Below the pieces are notes generated by a model. It ran no database searches. It was not told the DNA's origin and worked only from the letters and a program-made list of their open reading frames with translations. A DNA stretch of 64,000 nucleotides, taken from assembly GCA_032718475.1 (NCBI GenBank), contig JAUCBJ010005407.1:1-64000 (forward strand). Direction: 5' to 3'. Position numbers and translations under genes: made by a program. The stretch is from Nemertoderma westbladi. Its lineage: Eukaryota > Xenacoelomorpha > Nemertodermatida > Nemertodermatidae. This document shows positions 25,882 through 36,285 of this stretch, piece after piece. How positions within the stretch are numbered: the first letter of the stretch is position 1; the number at the start of each line of letters is the position of its first letter.

Positions 25882-26956
25882 TAACACATATACCGAGTTT
25901 CAGAAAATATTGTAGTTTATGTCCAAATTACCGATTTTCTATCAAAATGCATCTGTTTGCAGTGGTTGTCATGGAAACTGAAAAATATAATAATGTAATT
26001 CGGATGCAGAATAAGTCATATAGTGGGGGTAGGTCTTGGTCCCAAGTCATAATACTATTAACTTGTGCTTCAAATTATCATTTTATAAATAGTAACATCT
26101 GTTTAGTCTTGTTGCTATGGTAACTGTACTTTCTAATTAACCTCAAACGGCTTGGATGGATATGGAAATTATAGATGAGTTACAAAACCCCAAGTTTATA
26201 TATATTACAGTTTTGCTAGAAATAGAGTTATCAATATAGACTTGAATGATATAGAGTTTAATAAACTACAGTTACCATGGTAACTAAATTTCTGGAATGA
26301 TTTAAGTTTCACTAAAAGTTCCAACTAGTGGTGCAGATAACACATACCCAGTTTTGTAAAATTTTATCGCGAAGTCTATGTCCAAATGAATAATTTTTGT
26401 ATAAAAACATCTGTTTTCGGCTGTTGTCATGGTAACTGAAAAATAGAACAATGTAATTCGGATGCAGAATAAGTTATATAGTGGGGGTAGGGGTTGGTCT
26501 CAAGTCATAACACCTTGCCCTTAGGCCTCAAATTATCATTTTATAAATTTTAACATCTGTTTATCCCGGTTGCCAACGTAACTGGATTTTCTATTTAGCC
26601 TCAATCGGATCTGCTATGGACCTTATAGTTGTGTTGCAAAACCCCAAGTTTAAATCTATTATAGTTTTCCTACAAATAGAGTTATAAATATTGACTTGAA
26701 ATACATAGACTTTTTTTGAAGTCCGTTGCCATGGAAACCAGATTTTTCCTGGATATGAGACCCGGCCCAAAAGATGCGCCTCGCCGAGTAGTATATACAT
26801 GCAAAATTTCAGGGTACTTTTAAAGGCTAGTTTTTTCGCCTATCAAAAAACCCCAAATCTGCCTCACACAAGTAAAATAGCCCACTATGAATAGACCATC
26901 TCAGCTAAGGAAAATCTTTCTTAGCGAAAGTAGTTGATTTTCCTTAGCTTCGTGGA
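25882..26956 (-). mobile_element. Helitron-like unit F, missing its 3' hairpin end
   Basis: It joins unit E directly at GATAACACATATACCG, inside the first monomer, so the 3' end and about 200 bp are missing. The 5'-TC end is intact. Confidence 0.75.
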
Positions 26957-26970
26957 ACTCATATAGTGAG

Positions 26971-28204
26971 GGCATTTCCTAAAGGAAATGCAACCACGAA
27001 GCTAAGGAAAATTAACACCTTTGCTTCAGTTCATTGATTAGTTATAAATTTTGACATCTGTTTAGTCTTATTGCCATGGTAACTGGATTTCGTATGAACC
27101 TCGCTGGCTTTTACTATTAAGATCTAGTTGTAGTTCACATACACCGAATTTCAAAAAGTATTGTAGTTTATGTCCAAATTACCGATTTTCTATCAAAATG
27201 CATCTGTTTGCAGTGGTTGTCATGGAAACTGAAAAATAGAACAATGTAATTCGGATGCAGAATAAGTCATATAGTGGGGGTAGGTGTTGGCCCTCAAGTC
27301 ATAATACTATTAACTTGTGCTTCAAATTATCATTTTATAAATTTTAACATCTGTTTAGTCTTGTTGCTATGGTAACTGGATTTTCTAATTAACCTCGAAC
27401 GTCTTGGATATGGACCTTATAGATGAGTTGCAAAACCCCAAGTTATATATATTACAGTTTTGCTACAAATAGTGTAATGAATATAGAATTGAATTATATA
27501 GACTTTAATAAACTACAGTTACCATGGTAAATAGATATTTCTGGAATGTTTTGAGTTTCACTAAAAGTTTAACTAGTGGACCAGATAACACATACCCAGT
27601 TTCGGATAATTTGATCGCGAAGTCTATGTCCAAAAGAGCTATATTTGTATCAAAACATCTGTTTTAAGCGGTTGTCATGGGAACAGGAAAATGGAACAGT
27701 GAAATTCGGATGCAGAATAAGTCATATAGTGGGGGTAAGGGTTGGTCCCAAGTCATAACACATTAACCTTAGGCTTCAAATTAACATTTTATAAATTTTA
27801 ACATCTGTTTAGCCCGGTTGCCAAGGTAACTGGATTTTCTATTGAACCTCAATCGGCTCTGTTATGGACCTTATAGTTGAGTTGAGAAACCCCAAGTTTA
27901 TATCTATTATAGTTTTCCTAAAAATAGAGTTATAAATATTGACTTGAAATACATAGACTTTTTTTGAAGTCCGTTGCCATGGAAACCAGATTTTTCCTGG
28001 ATATGAGACCCGGCCCAAAAGATGCGCCTCGCCGAGTAGTATATACATGCAAAATTTCAGGGTACTTTTAAAGGCTAGTTTTTTAACCTATCAAAAAAAA
28101 CCAAATCTGCCTCATACAAGTAAAATAGCCCACTATGAATAGACCATCTCAGCTAAGGAAAATCTTTCTTAGCGAAAGTAGTTGATTTTCCTTAGCTTCG
28201 TGGA
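26971..28204 (-). mobile_element. Helitron-like unit G, last of the left block
   Basis: 1,234 bp. The CTRR-like tetranucleotide is lost (TATAGTGAG directly precedes GGCATTTCC), but the hairpin is kept. Its 5'-TC end is the inner boundary of the block and is preceded, on the minus strand, by host A. Confidence 0.75.
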
Positions 28205-29165
28205 TGTAACGAAATAATTGTTTTTGGGTTTGGAAGCCTCCCCAAATAGTTGATATACGATTATATTTAAAATTATTTCCATGGTCATGGTCATTCACCC
28301 GTCTTTAGTTAGAAATTTGTTTGCATGAAAGACAGTTTAGTTTAGTTTTTACTGATTTATTATCTCTTATCTGACTGGGGTAATAATAAAGGATAGGATA
28401 AATGGAAGCAAAGTGTGACAGTAACAAATATTTCCCCGTCACCCTAGCATGTCTTAAGTATATGATATATCAAAGGGGGAAGTTTGGATTCACTGCATAA
28501 ATGCAGTTCACCAAACTTCCCCCGAATGCACACTGTAACTTCCCCCTTCCCCCAAATATCCACTGTTGAATTAATTTGAAGCGATATAATAAGTACAAAA
28601 TTGTGCGAGTTTTTAATTGTGTGGTCCAATTGTTATTTGATTTCTATTTATTATTTAAAGTGCATTTAATATCACACTGGTTTTTAGAATATTATACTAT
28701 ACAACCTTATGTTTTATTAATTTACCCAATCGAAGCCTCATAAGGGCCGGTTATTTGTACGCATATCCCCTAATGCGCTCAGTAAGGTTCAAACAACATA
28801 TTATTAATATGAAAATAAAGTATCTGCAAAGAAAAGAATCCAATACTATATAATTTGACCTTATTAAAAAATTTGCACTATTGCACACTTATTTGTACAA
28901 ATGCACTTTAGCAGATCGTAATGGTGGCTCTTATTTAACAAACTTATGTTTATCCTCTACCGATCTACAATGGTGTATGATCAAGTGTCAGTCGCTAAAA
29001 GTGTCAAAAATCCAATTTAATAAATCTGGATTTGCGATTTTGGACCATATTCATGGACATTTTTAAGTCTCTTTATAGACATAAAAAGTTAAACAAATGT
29101 TACGATTATAGTTAGAAATCATTCCAAACTACATTTTAATCCAAAAAATAACATTCTACGATGAA
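28205..29165. other. 961-bp spacer between the two inverted Helitron blocks
   Basis: A+T-rich and unlike the Helitron units. A 61-codon frame at 28881-29066 and one on the minus strand at 28444-28629 show no domain and are probably chance. It contains the hairpin at 28475-28523. Confidence 0.6.
28475..28523. other. Long two-part hairpin
   Basis: GGGGGAAGTTTGG pairs perfectly with CCAAACTTCCCCC (13 bp). Inside, ACTGCAT-AA-ATGCAGT forms a second 7-bp stem. A third GGAAG-type run (ACTTCCCCCTTCCCCC) follows. It could be a miniature foldback element or an RNA hairpin; the GGGGGAAGTTT string also occurs at 18031. Confidence 0.55.
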
Positions 29166-30436
29166 TCCACGAAGCTAAGGAAAATCAACTACTTTCGCTA
29201 AGAAAGATTTTCCTTAGCTGAGATGGTCTATTCATAGTGGGCTATTTTACTTGTATGAGGCAGATTTGGGGTTTTTTGATAGGTGAAAAAACTAGCCTTT
29301 AAAAGTACCCTGAAATTTTGCTTGTATATACTTCTCGTCGAGGCGCATCTTTTGGGCTGGGTCTCATATCCAGGAAAAATCTGGTTTCCATGGAAACGGA
29401 CTTCAAAAAAAGTCTATGTATTTCAAGTCAATCTTTATAACTCTATTTGTAGGAAAACTATAATAGATATAAACTTGGGGTTTCGCAACACAACTATAAG
29501 GTCCATAGCAGATCCGATTGAGGCTAAATAGAAAATCCAGTTACCTTGGCAACCGGGATAAACAGATGTTAAAATTTATAAAATGTTAATTTGAGGCCTA
29601 CGGGCAAGGTGTTATGACTTGGGACCAATCCCTACCCCCACTATATAACTTATTCTGCATCCGAATTACATTGTTCTATTTTTCAGTTACCATGACAACC
29701 GCTGAAAACAGATGTTTTTATACAAAAATTATTCACTTGGACATAGACTTAGCGATAAAATTTTACAAAACTGGGTTTGTGTTATCTGGACCACTAGTTG
29801 GAACTTTTAGTAAAACTTTAATTATTCCAGAAATTTAGTCACCATGGTAACTGTAGTTTATTAAACTCTATATCATTCAAGTCTATATTGATAACTCTAT
29901 TTGAGGCAAAACTGTAATATATATAAACTTGGGGTTTTGCAACTCATCTATAAGATCCATATCCAAGCCGTTTGAGGTTAATTAGAAAATACAGTTACCA
30001 TAGCACCAGGTCTAAACAGATGTTAAAATTTATAAAATGATAATTTGAAATACAAGTTAATAGTATTATAACTTCAGACTAACCCCTACCCCCACTATAT
30101 GACTTATTCTGCATCCGAATTACATTGTTCTATTTTTCAGTTTCCGTGACAACCACTGCAAACAGATGCATTTTGATAGAAAATCGGTAATTTGGACATA
30201 AACTACAATATTTTCTGAAACTCGATATGTGTTATCTTTATCTGAACCACAATCTGGACTGAATCTTTTTTCAAAGGTAAAACCAACAGTTCCAGAGAAT
30301 TCTAGTTTCCATGGGAATATAAGTTATTTATTGGCAAATGCTACTAAACTAGGCTAAGCAACAAACCAAATTGTGGCCCTTTGTTTAATTGTCCTTAGCT
30401 TCGTGGTTGCATTTCCTTTAGGAAATGCCTTTCTAG
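29166..30436 (+). mobile_element. Helitron-like unit 1 of the right block, complete
   Basis: 1,271 bp, from TCCACG to CTAG (30433-30436), followed by T. A 63-bp spacer of unknown origin separates it from the next unit. Confidence 0.78.
29167..29219 (+). other. 5'-terminal inverted repeat and foldback of the Helitron-like family
   Basis: CCACGAAGCTAAGGAAAAT (29167-29185) is the inverse of the string near the 3' end of complete units (for example 33299-33317). It overlaps a foldback: AGCTAAGGAAAATC (29173-29186) pairs perfectly with GATTTTCCTTAGCT (29206-29219) across a 19-base loop that itself contains CTTTC/GAAAG. Confidence 0.85.
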
Positions 30437-30499
30437 TTAACTTATACTAAAGCACCCCAATTAATTGCTATTGTCCAGCTACCAGGTGAAATCCCGAAG

Positions 30500-32083
30500 T
30501 CCACGAAGCTAAGGAAAATCAACTACTTTCGCTAAGAAAGATTTTCCTTAGCTGAGATGGTCTATTCATAGTGGGCTATTTTACTTGTGTGAGGCAGATT
30601 TGGTTTTTTTTGGTCGGGGAAAAAACTAGCCTTTAAAAGTACCCTGAAATTTTGCATGTATATACTACTCGACGAGGCGCATCTTTTGGGCCGGGTCTCA
30701 TATCCAGGAAAAATCTGGTTTCCATGGCAACGGACTTCAAAAAAAGTCTATGTATTTCAAGTCAATATTTGTAACTCTATTTGTAGGAAAACTATAATAC
30801 ATATAAACTTGGGGTTTCTCAACACAACTATAAGGTCCATAGCAGAGCCGATTGAGGTTAAATAGAAAATCCAGTCACCTTGGCAACCGGGCTAAACAGA
30901 TGTTAAAATTTTTAAAATGTTAATTTGAAGCCTAAGGTTAAGGTGTTATGACTTGGGACCAACCGCTACCCCCACTATATAACTTATTCAGCGTCCAAAT
31001 TGAATTGTTCTATTTTGCAGTTACCATGACAACCGCTGAAAACGTTACCGAGGTAACTGGAGTTTATTACAGATTATCTCATTCAAGACTATATTCATAA
31101 CTCTATTTGTAGAAAAACCGCAACAGATATAAACTTGGGGTTTCTCAACTCAATTATAAGGGCCATAGTCGAGCAGATTGAGGTAAATTAAAAAATCCTG
31201 TTACCATGGCAACCAGGCTAAACAGATGTTCAAATTTATAAAATGATAATTTTAAGCAAAAGTTAAAGGTATTATGACATTGGACCAATCCCTACCCCCT
31301 CTATATAACTAATTCAGCATCCGAATTACGTTGTTCTATTTTTTAGTTTCCATGGCAACCGCTAAAAACAGATGTTTTGACACAAAAATTGTTCATTTTG
31401 AACATAGACTAAACGATAACATTCTCTGAAACTCGGTATGTGATATCTGGACTCCTATTTGGATCTTTTTTAAAAGCTCAAAACTTCTAGAAATATCTAG
31501 TTACCAAGGTAACTGGAATTTAATAAAATCTATTACATTAAAGTCTATATTATTAACTCTATTTGTACAACAACCATAATAGATCGAAACTTGAAGTTTT
31601 TCAACTCAATTATAAGGACAATAGTTGCGCTTATTGAGGTCAATTAGAAAATTCAGTTACCAGGCAACCAGGCTAAACAGATGTTCAAATTTATAAAATA
31701 ATTACTTAAGCCATAACATTAAGATATTAAGACTTGGGACCAACCCCTACCCCCACTATATCACTTATTCTGCATCCTAATTAACGTTTTTACATTTATC
31801 AGTTTCCAAGACAACCACTGCAAACTGATGTTTTAACAAATACATCCTTAATTTTGTACATCAACTACTCAATGAAACTTCCTTGAAGTCAATTTGTGTC
31901 ATGGAACTACAAACTGGATCTTAATGTAAAACCGAGCAGTTCTAGAAAACTCCAGTTGCCATGGTGATGGGAGTTGAATTAAGACATATGACTTTTAACT
32001 AGAGCCAATGAACTGATGAGTCAAAGTGTGTTTAATTTTCCTTGGCTTCGTGGTTGCATTTCCTTTAGGAAATGCCTTTCTCG
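30500..32083 (+). mobile_element. Helitron-like unit 2 of the right block, expanded
   Basis: 1,584 bp, about 310 bp longer than the others. A monomer is missing at ~31043, where AAAAC joins GTTACCGAGGTAAC. Extra diverged monomers follow, with X-box-like sites near 31199, 31348, 31500, 31655, 31798 and 31955. It ends CTCG 32080-32083 followed by T. Confidence 0.75.
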
Positions 32084-33347
32084 TTAAGGAAAATCAACTA
32101 CTTTCGCTAAGAAAGATTTTCCTTAGCTGAGATGGTCTATTCATAGTGGGCTATTTTACTTGTGTGAGGCAGATTTGGGGTTTTTTGATAGGCGAAAAAA
32201 CTAGCCTTTAAAAGTACCCTGAAATTTTGCATGTATATACTACTCGACGAGGCGCATCTTTTGGGCCGGGTCTCATATCCAGGAAAAATCTGGTTTCCAT
32301 GGCAACGGACTTCAAAAAAAGTCTATGTATTTCAAGTCAATATTTATAACTCTATTTGTAGGAAAACTATAATAGATATAAACTTGGGGTTTCGCAACAC
32401 AACTATAAGGTCCATAGCAGATCCGATTGAGGCTAAATAGAAAATCCAGTTACCTTGGCAACCGGGATAAACAGATGTTAAAATTTATAAAATGTTAATT
32501 TGAAGCCTAAGGGCAAGGTGTTATGACTTGGGACCAACCCCTACCCCCACTATATAACTTATTCTGCATCCGAATTACATTGTTCTATTTTTCAGTTACC
32601 ATGACAACCGCTGAAAACAGATGTTTTTATTCAAAACTTATTCATTTGGACATAGACTTCACGATAAAATTTTACAAAACTGGGTATGTGTTATCTGGAC
32701 CACTAGTTGGAACTTTTAGTGAAACTCAAAACATTCCAGAAATATCTAGTTACCGTGGTAACTGGAGTTTATTACAGATCTATATCATTCAAGTCTATAT
32801 TCATAACTCTATTTGTAGAAAAACCGCAATAGATATAAACTTGGGGTTTCTCAACTCAACTATAAGGTTCATATCCAAGCCGTTCGAGGTTAATTAGAAA
32901 TTCCAGTCACCATAGCAACAAGACTAAACAGATATTAAAATTTATAAAATGATAATTTGAAGCACAAGTTAATAGTATTATGACTTGGGACCAACACCTA
33001 CCCCCACTATATGACTTATTCTGCATCCGAATTACATTGTTCTATTTTTCAGTTTCCATGACAACCACTACAAACAGATGCATTTTGATAGAAAATCGGT
33101 AATTTGGACATAAACTACAATATTTTCTGAAACTCAGTAATGTGTTATCTGAACCACAATCTGTACTGAATTTTTTTTCAAAGGTTAAAGCAACAGTTCC
33201 AGCGAACTCTAGTTTCCATGGGAATAGAAGTTAATTATTGACAATTGCTACTAAACGAGGCTAAGCAAGCAACGAACCAAAGTGTGGCCGTTTGTTTAAT
33301 TTTCCTTAGCTTCGTGGTTGCATTTCCTTTAGGAAATGCCTTTCTCG
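32084..33347 (+). mobile_element. Helitron-like unit 3 of the right block, 5' end nibbled
   Basis: It abuts unit 2 with no spacer and lacks about the first 11 bases (TCCACGAAGC), starting at TTAAGGAAAATC. The 3' end is complete: ATTTTCCTTAGCTTCGTGG at 33299-33317, hairpin GCATTTCCT (33320-33328) with AGGAAATGC (33331-33339), then CTTT and CTCG (33344-33347), then T. Confidence 0.78.
32293..33225 (+). promoter_or_regulatory. Seven phased X-box-like (RFX-type) palindromes
   Basis: Sites start at 32293 (GTTTCCATGGCAAC), 32449 (GTTACCTTGGCAAC), 32595 (GTTACCATGACAAC), 32749 (GTTACCGTGGTAAC), 32906 (GTCACCATAGCAAC), 33052 (GTTTCCATGACAAC) and 33212 (GTTTCCATGGGAAT). Spacings are 156, 146, 154, 157, 146 and 160 bp, a three-step pattern, so the unit is two diverged trimers of ~153-bp monomers. 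The motif matches the known RFX consensus GTNRCC(N)RGYAAC, and it is the best-conserved point between monomers. The same layout holds in the other units. Binding is inferred, not shown. Confidence 0.65.
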
Positions 33348-33375
33348 TTATCGTGTTCTAGGATATCTCTAATTG

Positions 33376-34642
33376 TCCACGAAGCTAAGGAAAATCAACT
33401 ACTTTCGCTAAGAAAGATTTTCCTTAGCTGAGATGGTCTATTCATAGTGGGCTATTTTACTTGTATGGAGCAGATTTGTTTTTTTTTGATAGGTGAAAAA
33501 ACTAGCCTTTAAAAGTACCCTGAAATTTTGCATGTATATACTACTCGACGAGGCGCATCTTTTGGGCCGGGTCTCATATCCAGGAAAAATCTGGTTTCCA
33601 TGGCAACGGACTTCAAATAAAGTCTATGTATTTCAAGTCAATATTTATAACTCTATTTGTAGGAAAACTATAATAGATATAAACTTGGGGTTTCGCAACA
33701 CAACTATAAGGTCCATAGCAGATCCGATTGAGGCTAAATAGAAAATCCAGTTACCTTGGCAACCGGGATAAACAAATATTAAAATTTATAAAATGTTAAT
33801 TTGAAGCCTAAGGTTAAGGTGTTATGACTTGGGACCAACCCCTACCCCCACTATATAACTTATTCTGCATCCGAATTACATTGTTCTATTTTTCAGTTAC
33901 CATGACAACCGCTGAAAACAGATGTTTTTATTCAAAACTTATTCATTTGGACATAGACTTCACGATAAAATTTTACAAAACTGGGTATGTGTTATCTGGA
34001 CCACTAGTTGGAACTTTTAGTGAAACTTAAATTATTCCAGAAATTTAGTTACCATGGTAACTGTAGTTTATTAAACTCTATATCATTCAAATCTATATTG
34101 ATAACTCTATTTGTAGCAAAACTGTAATATATATAAACTTGGGGTTTTGCAACTCATCTATAAGATCCATATCCAAGCCGTTTGAGGTTAATTAGAAAAT
34201 ACAGTTACCATAGCAACAAGTCTAAACAGATGTTAAAATTTATAAAATGATAATTTGAAGCACAATTTAATAGTATTATGACTTGGGATTAACCCCTACC
34301 CCCACTATATGACTTATTCTGCATCCGAATTACATTGTTCTATTTTTCAGTTTCCATGACAACCACTGCAAACAGATGCATTTTGATAGAAAATCGGTAA
34401 TTTGGACATAAACTACAATATTTTCTGAAACTCAGTATATGTGTTATCTGAACCACAATCTGTACTGAATTTTTTTTCAAAGGTTAAAGCAACAGTTCCA
34501 GAGAACTCTAGTTTCCATGGGAATAGAAGTTAATTATTGACAATTGCTACTAAACGAGGCTAAGCAACGAACCAAAGTGTGGCCGTTTGTTTAATTTTCC
34601 TTAGCTTCGTGGTTGCAATTCCTTTAGGAAATGCCTTTCTCG
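33376..34642 (+). mobile_element. Helitron-like unit 4 of the right block, complete
   Basis: 1,267 bp, from TCCACG to CTCG followed by T. The 3' hairpin has one changed base (GCAATTCCT for GCATTTCCT). A 28-bp spacer separates it from unit 3. Confidence 0.78.
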
Positions 34643-34793
34643 TATATTTATTAAATATATAGAACAAATGGCCTGCTATTGGGGTCGCTTAAAGACCCTA
34701 AGCGACCCCAATATTCAGCGAACGATAATTCTTACAATCTTTGAACGCCCATCTCAACGAAATATAGCTAATTTACATATTTGTAATCCTCGC
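34643..34793. other. Short spacer with a perfect 14-bp hairpin
   Basis: ATTGGGGTCGCTTA (34678-34691) pairs perfectly with TAAGCGACCCCAAT (34699-34712) across a 7-base loop AAGACCC. A+T-rich sequence surrounds it. It may be a footprint of a small foldback element; there is no following T run to suggest a terminator. Confidence 0.6.
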
Positions 34794-35415
34794 AATAATA
34801 ATAATAATAATAATGATGCATTTGTATAGCGCCGAATTTACAACAATAGAAGTATGCTAAGGCGCTTACGTCACAAGCAATATAACATTAAAACTAGCAG
34901 TGCAAGTAGTACAGAAATTAAAAAATTATAGTCGTCACTAACGATAAAACGTGCAGTTCGAAATGACTAAAAGTTATTACAATCGTTAAAAAGTGGAACA
35001 TACAGTACAAATTGAAGTTAAAGAATAGAAGTTTACAGTTTATGGAGAGTTGATTGGATATCTAAAGTTGGAATAAAATAATTAGAGAGTTCATGATTTG
35101 GAGTTTAATTATATGCAATTTCAAAAAGATGTGTTTTGAGTCGCTGTTTAAAAATTGTGGTGTCGGAAATCGAGCGGATATCTTTTGGGAGTTTGTTCCA
35201 GAGTCGTGGGATGGCTACTGGGAATGCCCGGCGCCCTAGGGTTTGACAGTTGAATCGCGGCTCAACGAAAGTGAGTGAAGAGCAATTCCTTGTAGTGTTG
35301 TTATTGCGATTGACCCGGTCAAGCATGTCAGATATGTAATGTGGTGCGTGACCTAAGGTGGACTTGTGGACAAGGAGAAGCAATTTAAACTTTGCGCAAC
35401 GCAAGGTGATACATA
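34794..35415 (-). mobile_element. 3' fragment of a CR1/L2-like LINE
   Basis: Read on the minus strand, the end of a LINE polymerase frame is followed by a ~300-bp 3' UTR and an (ATT)n tail at 34794-34814. Near the tail AGCGCC and GGCGCT form a 6-bp stem, an arrangement shared with the fragment at 50211-50941. The rest of the element is missing. No target-site duplication is evident. Confidence 0.85.
35105..35404 (-). pseudogene. LINE polymerase C-terminal fragment
   Basis: About 99 codons stay open, starting inside the protein, as the first residues (TLRCAKFKLLLLVHKS) already match the conserved core. Recognisable pieces are KLLLLVHKSTLGHAPHYI, RRAFPVAIPRLWNKLP and FKQRLKTHLF, the well-known C-terminal region of CR1/L2-type LINE proteins downstream of the reverse transcriptase. 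The frame ends naturally at the stop shortly after THLFEIAYN. Only the extreme C-terminus survives, so the fragment has no enzymatic part. Confidence 0.88.
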
Positions 35416-35861
35416 AACACTGATACTAATGTGTAGAATGGCCGTGCCATTTTACGGGTTATGGAGAATTGAATCATCATAATAAGGTTAACCATTTTTC
35501 TACAATTTTTGGCAAAAAATGAGGAAAAATTATGTAAAAATATTATTTCTCACTTGTTTACTAAACAGGATTTCCCTACATGTTTACTATTACCATAGTT
35601 ACCTTACCTAACAACGTTAACAAGAGGGTGATCCAAAATCACGTGATTCCAATGCTTGCTTTCAGATCCTAAACAGCGAATAGAAGCATCTGGGGAAATA
35701 TAAGGGGAAATATAATATGAGACGAGTCAAATAAATGTGATACATCGAATACACTAACTAGTCCTTTAATATTTAACCAAATTTTTTGAAACCAACTTTG
35801 TTTGACGCAGCACCTTTGAATCTAAAAATACTCCAGCCAATTTTTTAAAATATCAATTTTT
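35416..35861. other. Unassigned A+T-rich spacer
   Basis: No gene, repeat or RNA signal found. Confidence 0.5.
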
Positions 35862-36080
35862 AATTACATTAATTAATTTTAACTAATTAAATTAATTAAT
35901 TTTAACTAATTAAATTAATTAATTTTAACTAATTAAATTAATTAATTTTAACTAATTAAATTAATTAATTTTAACTAATTAAATTAATTAATTTTAACTA
36001 ATTAAATTAATTAATTTTAACTAATTAAATTAATTAATTTTAACTAATTAAATTAATTAATTTTAACTAATTAAATTAAT
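35862..36080. repeat. 23-bp A+T-only tandem repeat, about 9 units
   Basis: Unit TTAACTAATTAAATTAATTA plus ATT, repeating exactly every 23 bases (AACTAAT at 35881, 35904, 35927). It consists almost only of A and T and is rich in TTAATTAA palindromes, so it should melt easily and can form hairpins. The copies are nearly identical, implying recent expansion. Confidence 0.95.
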
Positions 36081-36285
36081 CGCTTTATTCTTTACTACCT
36101 AATAAAGGCCCGGGCCTATCCCGATTGATTTGATTCCCTGCACAAAATTCGTAATATTTGAACAAATTTTTTTTCAAAAATGTGCTGGAGAGTTTTTCAA
36201 GATCTTCAAAAAACCTCTCAGACGAGCCATAAATCAACGAAATTGAGTGAAAATGGTGGAGGAGTGCGGTGGAGATGGAGATCTC
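36081..36285. other. Spacer with a GC palindrome
   Basis: It contains AGGCCCGGGCCT at 36106-36117, a perfect 12-bp palindrome, between the A+T repeat and the GC-rich minisatellite. ATGs at 36180 and 36247 open into the minisatellite frames, but nothing supports a gene. Confidence 0.55.

Larger units (their letters stand above)
20408..28204 (-). mobile_element. Left block of tandem Helitron-like elements (seven units, some truncated)
   Basis: Head-to-tail units, all with their 5'-TC end to the right and their hairpin/CTRR-like end to the left. Intact units are 1,253-1,275 bp. The outer ends fit insertion between A and T without target duplication: on the minus strand the block is preceded by A at 28205 and followed by T at 20407. 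No Rep/helicase frame is present, so these are non-autonomous. The classification rests on termini and architecture only. Confidence 0.75.
29166..34642 (+). mobile_element. Right block of tandem Helitron-like elements (four units)
   Basis: Head-to-tail units in the orientation opposite to the left block, so the 5'-TC ends of the two blocks face each other. The block starts with TCCACG after host A (29165) and ends CTCG before host T (34643), the A/T target expected of Helitrons. No transposase frame is present. Confidence 0.75.

Noticed and set aside
32231-32897. Recurring 69- and 124-codon frames in the Helitron-like units
   Set aside because: They recur only because the units are copies. 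They run across non-coding monomers, are broken in many units and resemble no Rep, helicase or other protein.
20408-34642. Reading the ~1.27-kb units as classic TIR transposons bounded by CCACGAAGCTAAGG
   Set aside because: The 19-bp inverted repeats lie inside the conserved ends: the hairpin and CTAG or CTCG beyond the 3' copy are shared by all units, and there is no target-site duplication. Helitron-like ends explain more, though a final class needs an autonomous relative.
36106-36117. AGGCCCGGGCCT palindrome as a regulatory site
   Set aside because: A single 12-bp palindrome with no partner, promoter or gene nearby; noted only as sequence.
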